A stretch of DNA of 64,000 bases, from positions 806,001-870,000 of the forward strand of contig JBKEEO010000002.1 in NCBI GenBank assembly GCA_047777415.1, written 5' to 3'. This DNA comes from Caproicibacter sp047777415. GTDB taxonomy: Bacteria; Bacillota; Clostridia; Oscillospirales; Acutalibacteraceae. The position numbers were made by a program, and so were the translations under genes. Each line of letters opens with the position of its first letter. Position 1 is the first letter of the stretch. Positions 7,189 to 15,959 of the stretch are shown in pieces. The notes beneath the pieces were generated by a model. The model was not told where the DNA came from. It saw only the letters and a list, made by a program, of their open reading frames with translations, and did no database searches.

Positions 7189-8778
7189 TTAGCTTTTACT
7201 TACATTGGCAAGCATCGTCATACCGGTCATGTGAAGATTGAACCCTTCCACATTCGGCCTAACCGCATAAAGGATTGTGGAATGGGAAATTGGCAACCAT
7301 GGAGCCTGTTCGGCAAGGTATTTCTGCGCCTGAACATAAATTGCATTCCGCTCTTCACCATCCGGCATCTTTACCGCTTTTTCAATCATTTCGGTATAGG
7401 TTGCATCGTTATACCGCGCAACATTCATTCCTGGATCCTGCGAAGCCAGGAGGTTCAAAAAGTTATCCGGGTCGCCGTTGTCACCAATCCAACCAGCAAA
7501 GCAGATATCAAAATCTCCCTCTTCTTCCTTGGATTTAAATGTCGTCCAATCATAGGAATCGATTGTACAGGTAATGCCAATTTTAGACAAATATCCCTGA
7601 ATCGCTTCGGCAAGCGTCTTACCGGTCGCTGCGTTATACTGACGGGCACTGGAATAAGTAATCATATGAATGTTCTTGATGCCTGCGGCCTCCAGTGTTT
7701 GTTTTGCTGTGTCCGGATCATAGGTTACTTGTGTAATACTTTCGTCATAGCCAGGCATAAAGGTGGGAAGAATCGAGGTTGCCGGTTCTGAATATTCCTG
7801 ATACAGACTGGTAACCAGCTCCGGAACGTTAATTGCCGCCGAAACAGCCGCTCTCAATTTTGGGTCGTTAAACGGTGCGCGGCTGCAGTTGTACATCATA
7901 TAGTTGATATTCATGCCCGGTGTTTTTTTCACCAGATTGCCGCTCGCTGTAATCTGGTCAACTACCGTGTAATCAAAGTCGTCGATAATGTCGACTTCAC
8001 CGTTGCTCAATGCAACGACGCGTGCAGAATTATCCTTGATGGTCTTGAAAATGACATTTTTGCTTTTGGCCTTGTCACCCCAGTAATTGTCATTGCGCAC
8101 AAGAACAACAGCCTCATCCTTATCCCATTTTACAAACTGATAAGGGCCCGTTCCGCAGGGTGCTTCGTTGAGGTTATTATTGTTTTCTTCCAAAGCGGTC
8201 GGACTGGCAATCGGTGCCCCCAAATTCATGGCAAGATTACGAAGGAAAGGGGTGCATGGCTCTTTCAGAATAATCTGCACTGTGTTTTCATCGACTACCT
8301 TGACCTCTTTGACCGAACCATAAACAAAGGAAGCATAGCCCATGTCTTCTTCCACTTTCGGGGGAAGCTGACGCTCAATATTGTACTTCACAGCCTCGGC
8401 ATTAAAGTCTGTTCCGTCATGAAATTTGACGCCCGTGCGCAGATGAAACGTATAGGTTAGGCCGTCATCACTGACATCCCATGAAGTTGCCAAACAGGGT
8501 TCGATGTCTGTGGAATCCTCTTTGTACTTGAGCAGCCCTTCGTATATGTTGCTCATAATCTTCACCGACTGAACATCGTCAACAAGCGCCGGATCCAAAC
8601 CACGCGGATCCGCTGAAGCCCCGTACACAATCGTATCGTCTATCTCACTTTTTTCGGAAGACTGTGGCGCACCGGAACTTGTCTGACCTTCCCCTGTCTG
8701 CCCGGCGCAACCTGTTGCAGCAACAGACAGCAGTACAGCTGAAAGTAGCAACGCAATCAGTTTTTTTCTCATTTTCAT
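7189..8778 (-). CDS. Family 5 extracellular solute-binding lipoprotein (peptide-type)
   Basis: A 529-residue lipoprotein that delivers peptides or similar solutes to an Opp/Dpp-type ABC importer. The N-terminus has a lipoprotein signal with the lipobox VAATGC (Cys about residue 24), then a Ser/Gly-rich linker. The family 5 signature is clear: LVDDVQSVKIMSNIYEGLLK, LRTGVKFHDGT, and the C-terminal PWLPISHST region. No permease or ATPase genes lie beside it, so it is an orphan and must rely on permeases encoded elsewhere, or has lost them. The start has a GGAGAGG site and is preceded by a leader with a terminator-like hairpin. The ligand is unknown. Confidence 0.92.
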   Translation of the reverse strand: MKMRKKLIALLLSAVLLSVAATGCAGQTGEGQTSSGAPQSSEKSEIDDTIVYGASADPRGLDPALVDDVQSVKIMSNIYEGLLKYKEDSTDIEPCLATSWDVSDDGLTYTFHLRTGVKFHDGTDFNAEAVKYNIERQLPPKVEEDMGYASFVYGSVKEVKVVDENTVQIILKEPCTPFLRNLAMNLGAPIASPTALEENNNNLNEAPCGTGPYQFVKWDKDEAVVLVRNDNYWGDKAKSKNVIFKTIKDNSARVVALSNGEVDIIDDFDYTVVDQITASGNLVKKTPGMNINYMMYNCSRAPFNDPKLRAAVSAAINVPELVTSLYQEYSEPATSILPTFMPGYDESITQVTYDPDTAKQTLEAAGIKNIHMITYSSARQYNAATGKTLAEAIQGYLSKIGITCTIDSYDWTTFKSKEEEGDFDICFAGWIGDNGDPDNFLNLLASQDPGMNVARYNDATYTEMIEKAVKMPDGEERNAIYVQAQKYLAEQAPWLPISHSTILYAVRPNVEGFNLHMTGMTMLANVSKS

Positions 8779-8809
8779 AATACCTCTCCTTTTGGGTGAT
8801 TCTGAAAAA

Positions 8810-8889
8810 GGGCGCCCGACATCCCTGTCGAGCGCCCTTGCTCATTTTGTTTTGGAGTTTATTATATCACTATACAAAGTGGTCGTAAA
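8810..8889 (-). promoter_or_regulatory. Promoter and leader hairpin of solute-binding protein gene
   Basis: Minus strand: -10 TATAAT at 8861-8866 with -35 TTTACG at 8884-8889 (17 bp). Between the start of transcription and the gene lies a 12-bp stem (8810-8821 with 8826-8837, one G-U pair) with a four-base loop and five following T residues. This is a complete intrinsic terminator inside the 5' leader, so the gene may be attenuated, or a short leader RNA may be made. Confidence 0.55.
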
Positions 8890-9251
8890 GGTACTTTATG
8901 GAATAATGTTTATCTCAAATTTACTTTTTGCATTGAAAAATTTGTAATTTAAACTGTTCAAGTTACCGATCAGCCTCCGCCATGGAGTTCCTAACCGTTT
9001 TTTCCTTCTATTAAATCACAAAACAGCCAACATGATATACCTGTTCCAGCAGAAAAAATTCCCTATTATGCCAGCAGAAAATTCGGTTCACCCGTTTTGT
9101 GCCCGAAAGATACACTTTTGCTGGCAAAGGTAGGCGTTGAGGTGCGTACGGGAGTTCCTGTCTGAAATCGATTTTTAATTCACACAAATATCACTGTCTA
9201 ATATGCATTGAAGTCCAACACATATGATGTCACAAAAATCAGCTCACATGC
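8842..9251. other. Intergenic stretch, includes an unidentified protein-tail fragment
   Basis: No intact gene is seen. On the plus strand 8995-9165 is an open stretch without a good start. Its last 40 codons (YYASRKFGSPVLCPKDTLLL onward, ending VRTGVPV) look protein-like in composition and could be the tail of a lost gene. I do not recognise the family. The flanks are AT-rich without further signals that I can support. Confidence 0.3.
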
Positions 9252-9280
9252 TTGACAGCTAGGACTTCCTATGTTATAAC
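9252..9280 (+). promoter_or_regulatory. Strong sigma-A-type promoter ahead of leader RNA and lysR
   Basis: TTGACA (9252-9257), exactly 17 bp, then TATAAC (9275-9280). Transcription would begin near 9287 and run through the small open frame at 9328 and the terminator at 9465 before reaching lysR. Confidence 0.7.
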
Positions 9281-9327
9281 TAAACAAATTATAAAATATA
9301 TAAGTTTTGTAGATGAAAGTGATTCTT

Positions 9328-9426
9328 ATGAGATATTATTCAGACAGAAATAGAATGATGATGTGCATGTGTGAGATGACGCGGTTTGTAAGAAACAGCA
9401 TCATCCATTTTTGCATGCAATCATAA
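9328..9426 (+). CDS. Possible Met/Cys-rich leader peptide (32 residues)
   Basis: A short frame from ATG 9328 to TAA 9424-9426 between a strong promoter and an intrinsic terminator, upstream of a LysR gene. Residues 10-17 read MMMCMCEM, a very unusual density of Met and Cys codons. The Met codon run (GATGATG) can pair with CATCATC about 45 bases downstream. This is the layout of a ribosome-mediated attenuator sensing methionine or cysteine supply. The ribosome site (GAAAG) is weak. It may instead be a non-coding leader; expression is unproven. Confidence 0.35.
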   Translation: MRYYSDRNRMMMCMCEMTRFVRNSIIHFCMQS

Positions 9427-9464
9427 AACTGCTTTTGTTTGCAAAAACAGGATCGCTGATTCTT

Positions 9465-9493
9465 AGGAGCCGCTGATATGCGGCTCCTTTTTG
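9465..9493 (+). terminator. Intrinsic terminator between leader and lysR
   Basis: Stem AGGAGCCGC/GCGGCTCCT (9465-9473 with 9480-9488) with a six-base loop followed by TTTTTG. It lies about 180 bases after the promoter start and 53 bases before lysR, so it either ends a separate small RNA or attenuates lysR. Confidence 0.8.
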
Positions 9494-9545
9494 TTTACTT
9501 TTTTAACACACACAGCAAGTTCTTAAGAAAAAGGAGAAAACCAAT

Positions 9546-10481
9546 ATGACATTACAGCAAATTTACTATATGATAACAATTTCTGAAGCAGGTTCCCTAA
9601 ACAAAGCCGCAGAAATTCTATATGTATCCCAGCCTTCACTGACGAATGCAATTAAAGAAGTAGAAAAAGAAATTGGCATAACAATTTTCAATCGCACCGG
9701 AAAAGGCGTCACTCTAACCAATGATGGAACAGAATTTCTTCTGTATGCTCGTCAGGTATATAACCAATACAATATCTTGCTGGAGAAGTTCGGTAAAAGC
9801 AAAACGTTAAAGAAAAAGTTCGGCGTATCTACGCAGCATTATTCCTTTGCTGTTAAGGCTTTTGTCGAAATGGTAAAATCCTTCGATACTTCAAAATATG
9901 AATTTGCTATTCGGGAGTCTAAAACCCGGGACGTCATTCACGACGTCAGCACCCTAAAAAGTGAAATAGGAATATTATATCTGAGCGATTTTAATCGCAA
10001 AGCCATTCTGAAACTCCTAGCTTCCAATCATTTGGAGTTTCATAAATTGATAGACTGCAATGCGTATGTTTATCTGTGGAAGGGTCATCCTCTGGCAAAT
10101 GAAAAATCCATTCATTTTTCACAGCTCAATAAATACCCTTGCCTTTCTTTTGAACAAGGAGATAACGGTTCTTTCTATTTTGCAAAGGAAATCCTCAGCA
10201 CGAATGAGTACCCGAGAATAATTAAAGCATGTGACCGCGCAACAATGCTGAATCTGATGGTGGGATTAAATGGTTACACCCTGTGCTCCGGAATCATCTG
10301 CGAAGAGTTAAACGGCACCGATTTTACCGCGGTTCCATTCGAAGCGGACGACTTAAATCCAAACAGTGTGATGGAAATCGGGTATATTGTGAGGAAAAAC
10401 ACCTTACTGAGCCAAATGGGTCAACTGTACATTGAGGAAATCAAAAAATATTTGGACAGTTACGCAAGAGAACAATCATAA
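9546..10481 (+). CDS. LysR-family transcriptional regulator
   Basis: A 311-residue protein with an N-terminal winged helix-turn-helix (about residues 1-60; motif EAGSLNKAAEILYVSQPSLT) and a C-terminal periplasmic-binding-protein-like effector domain (about 90-300). The start has an AAAAGGAG site. It was probably linked to the methionine transporter operon downstream before an IS30 element inserted between them. A Met/Cys-rich leader upstream fits control of sulfur amino-acid genes, but the effector cannot be read from the sequence. A role at the 9.2 kb promoter or at metN is inferred. Confidence 0.9.
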   Translation: MTLQQIYYMITISEAGSLNKAAEILYVSQPSLTNAIKEVEKEIGITIFNRTGKGVTLTNDGTEFLLYARQVYNQYNILLEKFGKSKTLKKKFGVSTQHYSFAVKAFVEMVKSFDTSKYEFAIRESKTRDVIHDVSTLKSEIGILYLSDFNRKAILKLLASNHLEFHKLIDCNAYVYLWKGHPLANEKSIHFSQLNKYPCLSFEQGDNGSFYFAKEILSTNEYPRIIKACDRATMLNLMVGLNGYTLCSGIICEELNGTDFTAVPFEADDLNPNSVMEIGYIVRKNTLLSQMGQLYIEEIKKYLDSYAREQS

Positions 10482-10568
10482 CCGTGCTGGTTTCTTAAAA
10501 AACAATAGATTTAATCTATTATTCCATATCATTTCTTAAATTGCAATAACAAATTGAACACTTTCACT

Positions 10569-11681
10569 GGATAAAGTTATCTACGGGTTTAAAGTATAAA
10601 TTCTGTCCAGTTGAGCATCAAACAGTTCCTCAGGGGTCTGATAACCTAATCGTTTCCTAGGCGTGGCGTTTATCTCGTCTGCAAACATTAAGATTTGTTC
10701 GGCGGTAAAGCCATTGATGGAGCGACCCTTTGGGATATATTTTCGTAGTATGCGATTGGTCCTCTCATTTACAGGTCGTTCCCAAGCAGAATAGGGATGA
10801 GCAAAGTAGATTGCCGTGCCTAGTTCTTCAAAGGCTGAAAATGCCGAAAACTCACTGCCGTTATCTGTGGTAATACTGCGAAATACCTGGGAAAATTTCT
10901 CGCCATACTGTTCCTTTAGCTGTTCCATGGCACTGGCAACACCGGTGGTTGTTTTGCCGTCAATTCGAATTGAAAGATAATAGCCTGTTAGGCGCTCTAC
11001 AATGGTAAATACAGCTGCCTCACCGCTTCTTTTTCGGCCCAGTACCGTATCAGATTCCCAGTGCCCAAATGTGTTTCGCTCTGATACCTCAGGTGGCCGC
11101 CAATCAATGGATTTCCCATTGATACGCTTAGAAAGCCGTGGTTTTCTGCGAGAATGCCTATTTAATACCTCAGGAAGTTCAAATAGCGTGAGCGGTAATT
11201 CCCCTTTCCACAGCATATGATACAGAGTTTTTGTACATGGGATTTCCTTGGCTGGAAAACGATGTTCGCTTCGGGCCCGCCCTACGCACTCATCAAAAGA
11301 CCAATTATGCTTACGAACCTTTTTAACCATCCAACGGATGAAGTCGGAGTTCCTGGATACCGTTCTAGGGCGATGGCAACGACTGCGATTCGCTTTGTAG
11401 ACTGCAGCTCCACGTTTGGCTGAGTAGCCGGGTTTGCGACCTCGGCCGGAGTATTCCGGCGTGCCACGTCGTAGTTCATAGCCCACGGTAGAGGGGCTGC
11501 AATTGATTGCGCGAGCAATCTTTCGATTGCTAAATCCCATCTTCTTTAACTGTTGGATTGCGCCACGCTCTTCTGCTTTAAGATGCTGTCCCCTCTTGCG
11601 TTCTTCGATCTTTATGATAGAATGGTTCTTGTCCATAGTGTTCAGGCCTTTCTGTCAGTATTTAGTGTGGTAACTTTATCC
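10569..11681 (-). mobile_element. IS30-family insertion sequence
   Basis: A complete element with imperfect terminal inverted repeats GGATAAAGTTATC at 10569-10581 and, on the other strand, GGATAAAGTTACC ending at 11681. It contains one transposase gene filling almost all of it. It has inserted between lysR and metN. No target duplication could be verified by eye (the family makes only 2-3 bp). Confidence 0.85.
10581..11636 (-). CDS. IS30-family transposase
   Basis: A 351-residue DDE transposase that mobilises the IS30-type element around it. It has an N-terminal helix-turn-helix region (ERGAIQQLKKMGFSNRKIA and the NCSPSTVGYELRRG motif) and a C-terminal integrase-type core with catalytic residues in ESDTVLGR, SITTDNGSEFSAF and the later ERPVNERTNRILRKY motif. 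Length and motifs are complete, so it may be active. The gene starts 45 bases inside the right terminal repeat. Confidence 0.95.
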   Translation of the reverse strand: MDKNHSIIKIEERKRGQHLKAEERGAIQQLKKMGFSNRKIARAINCSPSTVGYELRRGTPEYSGRGRKPGYSAKRGAAVYKANRSRCHRPRTVSRNSDFIRWMVKKVRKHNWSFDECVGRARSEHRFPAKEIPCTKTLYHMLWKGELPLTLFELPEVLNRHSRRKPRLSKRINGKSIDWRPPEVSERNTFGHWESDTVLGRKRSGEAAVFTIVERLTGYYLSIRIDGKTTTGVASAMEQLKEQYGEKFSQVFRSITTDNGSEFSAFSAFEELGTAIYFAHPYSAWERPVNERTNRILRKYIPKGRSINGFTAEQILMFADEINATPRKRLGYQTPEELFDAQLDRIYTLNP

Positions 11682-11825
11682 TAACAGTTCCCTGTGCGCT
11701 ATGGAATCTTTTTATGTGTTCAATTTGATTTTACAATCTACCTTCCATATCATTTTTCTGTATTGGACAGATATAGCACAGTGACAGTACAATGATAAAG
11801 CAATTATAAGCAAGGAGGCAACGGT

Positions 11826-12872
11826 TTGATTAGGCTGAATCATATCAGCAAAACATTTGCTGTATCCCAAAAAACAGTACACGCTGTACAAGACGTCAAT
11901 CTGACGATTTATGATAAAGAGATATTTGGCATTATTGGTTTTTCCGGCGCAGGAAAGTCCACTCTAGTGCGGTGCATGAATTTACTAGAACGTCCTACGA
12001 AAGGAACTGTGGAGATTGACGGGCAAGAACTTACCGGATTGTCTGCCAAAGAATTACGCCAATCGAGAAAAAAGATAGGGATGATTTTTCAGCATTTTAA
12101 TTTAATGCCGTCCCGCACAATATTTGGTAATGTTGCCTATCCGCTTTGGAACAGTGGCCTGAGCAAACAGGAAATTCAAGATAAGGTGCGTAAGTTATTG
12201 CAGTTGGTAAATATAGCGGATAAAGAGAACGCATACCCTAGTCAATTATCCGGCGGGCAAAAACAACGAGTAGCTATTGCACGTGCCCTTGCGAATGATC
12301 CAAAAATTCTTCTGTGTGACGAAGCGACATCTGCATTGGATCCACAGTCGACAAAATCAATTCTGCAGCTGCTCAAAAAACTGAATGAAACATTAGGTAT
12401 TACAGTTGTTATCATTACACATGAAATGGATGTTGTAAAAGAAATATGCCACAGGGTTGCCGTCATGGATCATGGCCGTGTTGTGGAACAAGGAGAAGTA
12501 TTTTCAATTTTTGCCAACCCAAAACAAGAAATCACACGCAATTTTATTAAGACCACATCCAGCCTGCAAAAAATCGATGAACTGCTTAAATTGAATGCGC
12601 CGATTGTTTCTTTAAAGCCCGGAGAATTGATTGTCCGCCTATCTTATATTCAGAAAAACACGTCGGAACCGCTGATTTCTATCGTTTCGCAAAAATTTGG
12701 AGTCCGCCTAAATATTATTTTTGCTGATGTGGAGATTGTTCAAGGTGCACCTATCGGAGGCACGGTTGCCATTATCAGCGGAGAACGTGAACAAATTACA
12801 CAAGCGGTTCAATTTCTCACGGAAAAACATGTTGTTGTGGAGGTGCTTAAAGATGGTGGATTTACTAAATAA
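11826..12872 (+). CDS. metN: Methionine ABC importer ATP-binding protein MetN
   Basis: A 348-residue ATPase that powers the MetNIQ methionine importer. It shows Walker A GFSGAGKST (about residues 38-46), the signature LSGGQKQR, Walker B ILLCDEATSALD and a C-terminal NIL (ACT-like) regulatory domain from about residue 265, the region by which methionine inhibits transport. The start is TTG at 11826, supported by AAGGAGGC seven bases upstream. metI overlaps its end by 20 bases. D- or L-methionine, and in some relatives other sulfur compounds, are the expected substrates. Confidence 0.94.
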   Translation: MIRLNHISKTFAVSQKTVHAVQDVNLTIYDKEIFGIIGFSGAGKSTLVRCMNLLERPTKGTVEIDGQELTGLSAKELRQSRKKIGMIFQHFNLMPSRTIFGNVAYPLWNSGLSKQEIQDKVRKLLQLVNIADKENAYPSQLSGGQKQRVAIARALANDPKILLCDEATSALDPQSTKSILQLLKKLNETLGITVVIITHEMDVVKEICHRVAVMDHGRVVEQGEVFSIFANPKQEITRNFIKTTSSLQKIDELLKLNAPIVSLKPGELIVRLSYIQKNTSEPLISIVSQKFGVRLNIIFADVEIVQGAPIGGTVAIISGEREQITQAVQFLTEKHVVVEVLKDGGFTK

Positions 12873-13533
12873 CCTTATTCCTAACGTTATGGACAAACTG
12901 CCAACCTTTTATACTGCAATTCAGGACACTCTCATCATGGTGCTCTGGTCCGGTTCCATATCTTTTTTTCTGGGACTCTTTCTGGGTATTGCTCTGATTG
13001 TAGCAAAGCCGGGAGGTATTCTGGAAAACAAAGTGCTCTATCAAGTGCTTGACAAGATCATTAATTTCTTTCGTTCCATACCATTTATCATTCTGCTGAC
13101 ATGGGTCATTCCTGTTTCAAGATTCATCATGGGAACAGCCATTTATGTGCAAGGGGCAATTGTCCCGCTCGTTATGGGTACGGTTCCCTTCTTTTCAAGA
13201 CAAATCGAAAGCGCTCTTGCAAAGACGGATCATGGTCTGATTGAAGCAGCGTTGTCGATGGGTTCCAGTCCTTTAGAAATCATATTTCGTGTGTATCTTC
13301 GTGAAAGTATTGCACAGATTGCGCGGGGAACAACCATCACCGCTATCAGCCTTGTAGGGCTTACCGCCATGGCAGGCGCCGTTGGAGCGGGCGGCCTTGG
13401 GGATTTCGCTATTCGGTACGGCCACGACAGAAACCAAATGGATGTTACATGGGTTACGGTGATTGTAGTTTTTATCCTTGTCAGCGCAATCCAACTGATT
13501 GGCGACCATCTGGTGAAAAAACATACATATTAG
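12853..13533 (+). CDS. metI: Methionine ABC importer permease MetI
   Basis: A 226-residue inner-membrane permease with about five hydrophobic segments. The coupling (EAA) loop that docks MetN reads EAALSMGSSPLEIIFRVYL at about residues 130-150, followed by the GLTAMAGAVGAGGLGDFAI region typical of MetI. The ATG at 12853 is preceded by GGAGGTG and overlaps the end of metN. A longer upstream reading lies inside metN and is unlikely to be used. Confidence 0.93.
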   Translation: MVDLLNNLIPNVMDKLPTFYTAIQDTLIMVLWSGSISFFLGLFLGIALIVAKPGGILENKVLYQVLDKIINFFRSIPFIILLTWVIPVSRFIMGTAIYVQGAIVPLVMGTVPFFSRQIESALAKTDHGLIEAALSMGSSPLEIIFRVYLRESIAQIARGTTITAISLVGLTAMAGAVGAGGLGDFAIRYGHDRNQMDVTWVTVIVVFILVSAIQLIGDHLVKKHTY

Positions 13534-13578
13534 GTTAAGCTCACAACAAATCAATTTCTTTTTGGAGGCAAAATTATT

Positions 13579-14457
13579 ATGAAAATCAAAAAAATCGTAT
13601 CAACGCTGATTGCTGTAACAGTTTTAATACTTTCTTTCACCGCATGCGGCAGCGCAGCACAGTCCGATGATAGCAGCGAAAACAATGGATATGATACCAT
13701 AACCGTAAAGCTGGGCGTTGTCGGCAGCATCTATGAAGATCTCTGGGCACCTGCAAAAAAAACACTGGAGGATGAGGGAATTAATCTTCAAATTGTTCAA
13801 TTTTCCGATTATGTCACACCAAACAATGCGCTCAACAACGGCGATATTGACTTAAACGCATTCCAGCATCGGATTTATTTGGAAAGTGAAATTGAGCAAA
13901 ACGGCTACGATATTGAGCCCATTGGATATACCTTCATTATTCCACTGAATTTGTATTCTTCTAAAGTGTCTTCTTTGGAGCAAATTAAGGACGGTGATAC
14001 CATTGCCATTCCCGATGATGTTACCAACGGCGGACGTGCTCTTAAGGTGTTAGAAGCCGCAGGGCTTGTGAAACTGAAAGCAGACGCCGGATTTAGCCCC
14101 ACGCTCGATGATATTGAAGCGTACAATGTTAATATCAAAATTGAGGAACTAAAGGCAAATACTATTCCCTCCGTGCTTTCCGACGTAACCGCAGGAGTTG
14201 TGAATGGCAACTATGCGCTGGATTTTGGGTTGAAGACGGATGAAGCGATTTATCAGGATTCCGAATTGGATGAAGAATATTATTGGAATCTGATCGCGGC
14301 ACGCAGTGAGGACCTGAAAGACCCGAACAAAGCTGACATATACAAAAAAATAGTTTCCGCATTTCAGTCCGATGCAACTGAAAAGGTATTTAATGATACA
14401 TACGGAGGATATTTCATCAAAGTGGGATGGGAGCAAGGTTTTCTAGCAGATACCTAA
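13579..14457 (+). CDS. metQ: Methionine-binding lipoprotein MetQ (NlpA family)
   Basis: A 292-residue substrate-binding lipoprotein. The signal peptide ends in the lipobox SFTAC (Cys about residue 23). Mature NlpA-family features follow: KLGVVGSIYEDLW, QFSDYVTPNNALNNGDIDLNAFQH and the YSSKVSSLEQIKDGDTIAIPDD segment, which is diagnostic for the family. It completes the metNIQ transporter. The preceding gap of 45 bases holds a TGGAGG ribosome site. Confidence 0.93.
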   Translation: MKIKKIVSTLIAVTVLILSFTACGSAAQSDDSSENNGYDTITVKLGVVGSIYEDLWAPAKKTLEDEGINLQIVQFSDYVTPNNALNNGDIDLNAFQHRIYLESEIEQNGYDIEPIGYTFIIPLNLYSSKVSSLEQIKDGDTIAIPDDVTNGGRALKVLEAAGLVKLKADAGFSPTLDDIEAYNVNIKIEELKANTIPSVLSDVTAGVVNGNYALDFGLKTDEAIYQDSELDEEYYWNLIAARSEDLKDPNKADIYKKIVSAFQSDATEKVFNDTYGGYFIKVGWEQGFLADT

Positions 14458-14520
14458 GAAAATGAAAAAACTTTCGGTTTGTTTGAAAATGAAAACAGCT
14501 ATTCTTGTAGGGAGATGATT

Positions 14521-15909
14521 ATGACGGTTCATCAAGACATTCTGCAATCCATCATTTCGGATCACAGACGGCTGATTTTTGACAAAATACAACCAAAATA
14601 TCTAAGCGATACTTTGGGCCGGCTTCAAGGAAAGGCCGATGCGCTCATATTCGCACGCAGCACAAAAGAAGTAAGCGCTGTTCTAAAATATGCGTATGAG
14701 CATCGTATTCCAGTTACACCGAGAGGTGCGGGAACAAATCTTGTTGGCTCAACCGTTCCTGTGGACGGTGGTATTATCCTTGATTTTTCTCTTATGAATC
14801 AAGTACTTGAACTGGACAGAGATACAATGACAGCTACAGTGGAACCGGGTATTCTGTTACAAGATTTTCAGACCTTTGTAGAAAAGCACGGCCTATTTTA
14901 TCCCCCGGATCCGGGCGAAAAAGCCTCTTCCATCGGCGGAAATATCAGCACGAACGCCGGTGGAATGCGTGCGGTGAAATATGGCGTAACGCGCGATTAT
15001 GTACGCGGACTTGAAGTCGTTCTGGCGGACGGCACAGTGCTAACTGTTGGAGGTAAAAATGTCAAAGATGCCAGCGGGCTTTCATTAAAGAATTTGTTCA
15101 TTGGTTCGGAAGGAACGCTGGCGGTCATCACAAAATGCATCTTAAAACTTGTTCCAAAGCCGGAAACCTCTGTAAGTGTATTGGTCCCTTATCAGGACCT
15201 TAAAACCGGCATAGACAATGTACTTCGCATTTTGCGTGCAAACGCAAATCCTACCGCAGTCGAATTTATGGAACGCAAAGTTGTGCAGTTGGGCGAAAAT
15301 TTCTCGGGCATAAAATATCCCCGCCCAGATGCAGGATCCTATATTCTTCTAACATTTGACGGACATCGCACGGAGGTACAGGCAAACGTGGAACGCGTTC
15401 ACAAGCTTGCATGTGAAAACGGAGCATTGGATTATATTGTACTTTCCGACCCGCAGCAGGCAGCAGAAATCTGGAAGGTACGCGGCGCACTCGTGAAGGC
15501 CGTTGAGGCAGTTTCGGAACAAGAACCTGTTGATATTGTAGTACCCATCAATAAAACATCCGATTTTATCCGTTTCATCAATCACTTAGAGGAAACCTCC
15601 GGTATGCAAATGATTAGCTTTGGACATGCCGGCGATGGAAACGTCCATCTCTGTGTTTTGCGCGGAGATCGAGATGAAGTGACTTGGGAAACCGAACTGC
15701 GGTCGAACATGGAACAAGCATACGGAAAAGCGTATGCACTTGGCGGTGTAGCATCCGGAGAACACGGCATTGGTTTGAGCAAACGGCATTATTTTTTACG
15801 TGAGAGCGCGAAGGAAAATCTGCGTGTCATGAATGATATCAAAGATGCGCTTGACCCTCTGCATATCCTCAATGATAAAAAGTCTTACATAATCGGAGGT
15901 AAAAAATGA
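14521..15909 (+). CDS. GlcD/LctD-type FAD-linked 2-hydroxyacid oxidoreductase
   Basis: A 462-residue flavoprotein of the D-lactate dehydrogenase/glycolate oxidase subunit D family, interconverting a 2-hydroxy acid and a 2-oxo acid. The PCMH-type FAD domain (about residues 35-215) shows TPRGAGTNLVGS and GSEGTLAVITKC; the C-terminal oxidase domain shows GHAGDGNVHLC and ASGEHGIG. ATG 14521 with an AGGGA site was chosen; an upstream start is possible. Relatives in acetogens (LctD) work with Etf proteins whose alpha subunit has a ferredoxin domain, and such an Etf is encoded at 38-40 kb. It follows metQ by 63 bases and overlaps the next gene by ATGA. The substrate is inferred only. Confidence 0.9.
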   Translation: MTVHQDILQSIISDHRRLIFDKIQPKYLSDTLGRLQGKADALIFARSTKEVSAVLKYAYEHRIPVTPRGAGTNLVGSTVPVDGGIILDFSLMNQVLELDRDTMTATVEPGILLQDFQTFVEKHGLFYPPDPGEKASSIGGNISTNAGGMRAVKYGVTRDYVRGLEVVLADGTVLTVGGKNVKDASGLSLKNLFIGSEGTLAVITKCILKLVPKPETSVSVLVPYQDLKTGIDNVLRILRANANPTAVEFMERKVVQLGENFSGIKYPRPDAGSYILLTFDGHRTEVQANVERVHKLACENGALDYIVLSDPQQAAEIWKVRGALVKAVEAVSEQEPVDIVVPINKTSDFIRFINHLEETSGMQMISFGHAGDGNVHLCVLRGDRDEVTWETELRSNMEQAYGKAYALGGVASGEHGIGLSKRHYFLRESAKENLRVMNDIKDALDPLHILNDKKSYIIGGKK

Positions 15910-15959
15910 GGTAATTATCAAATCGTACACAAGGCTTTGCAGATTCCGTCATACGGAGA

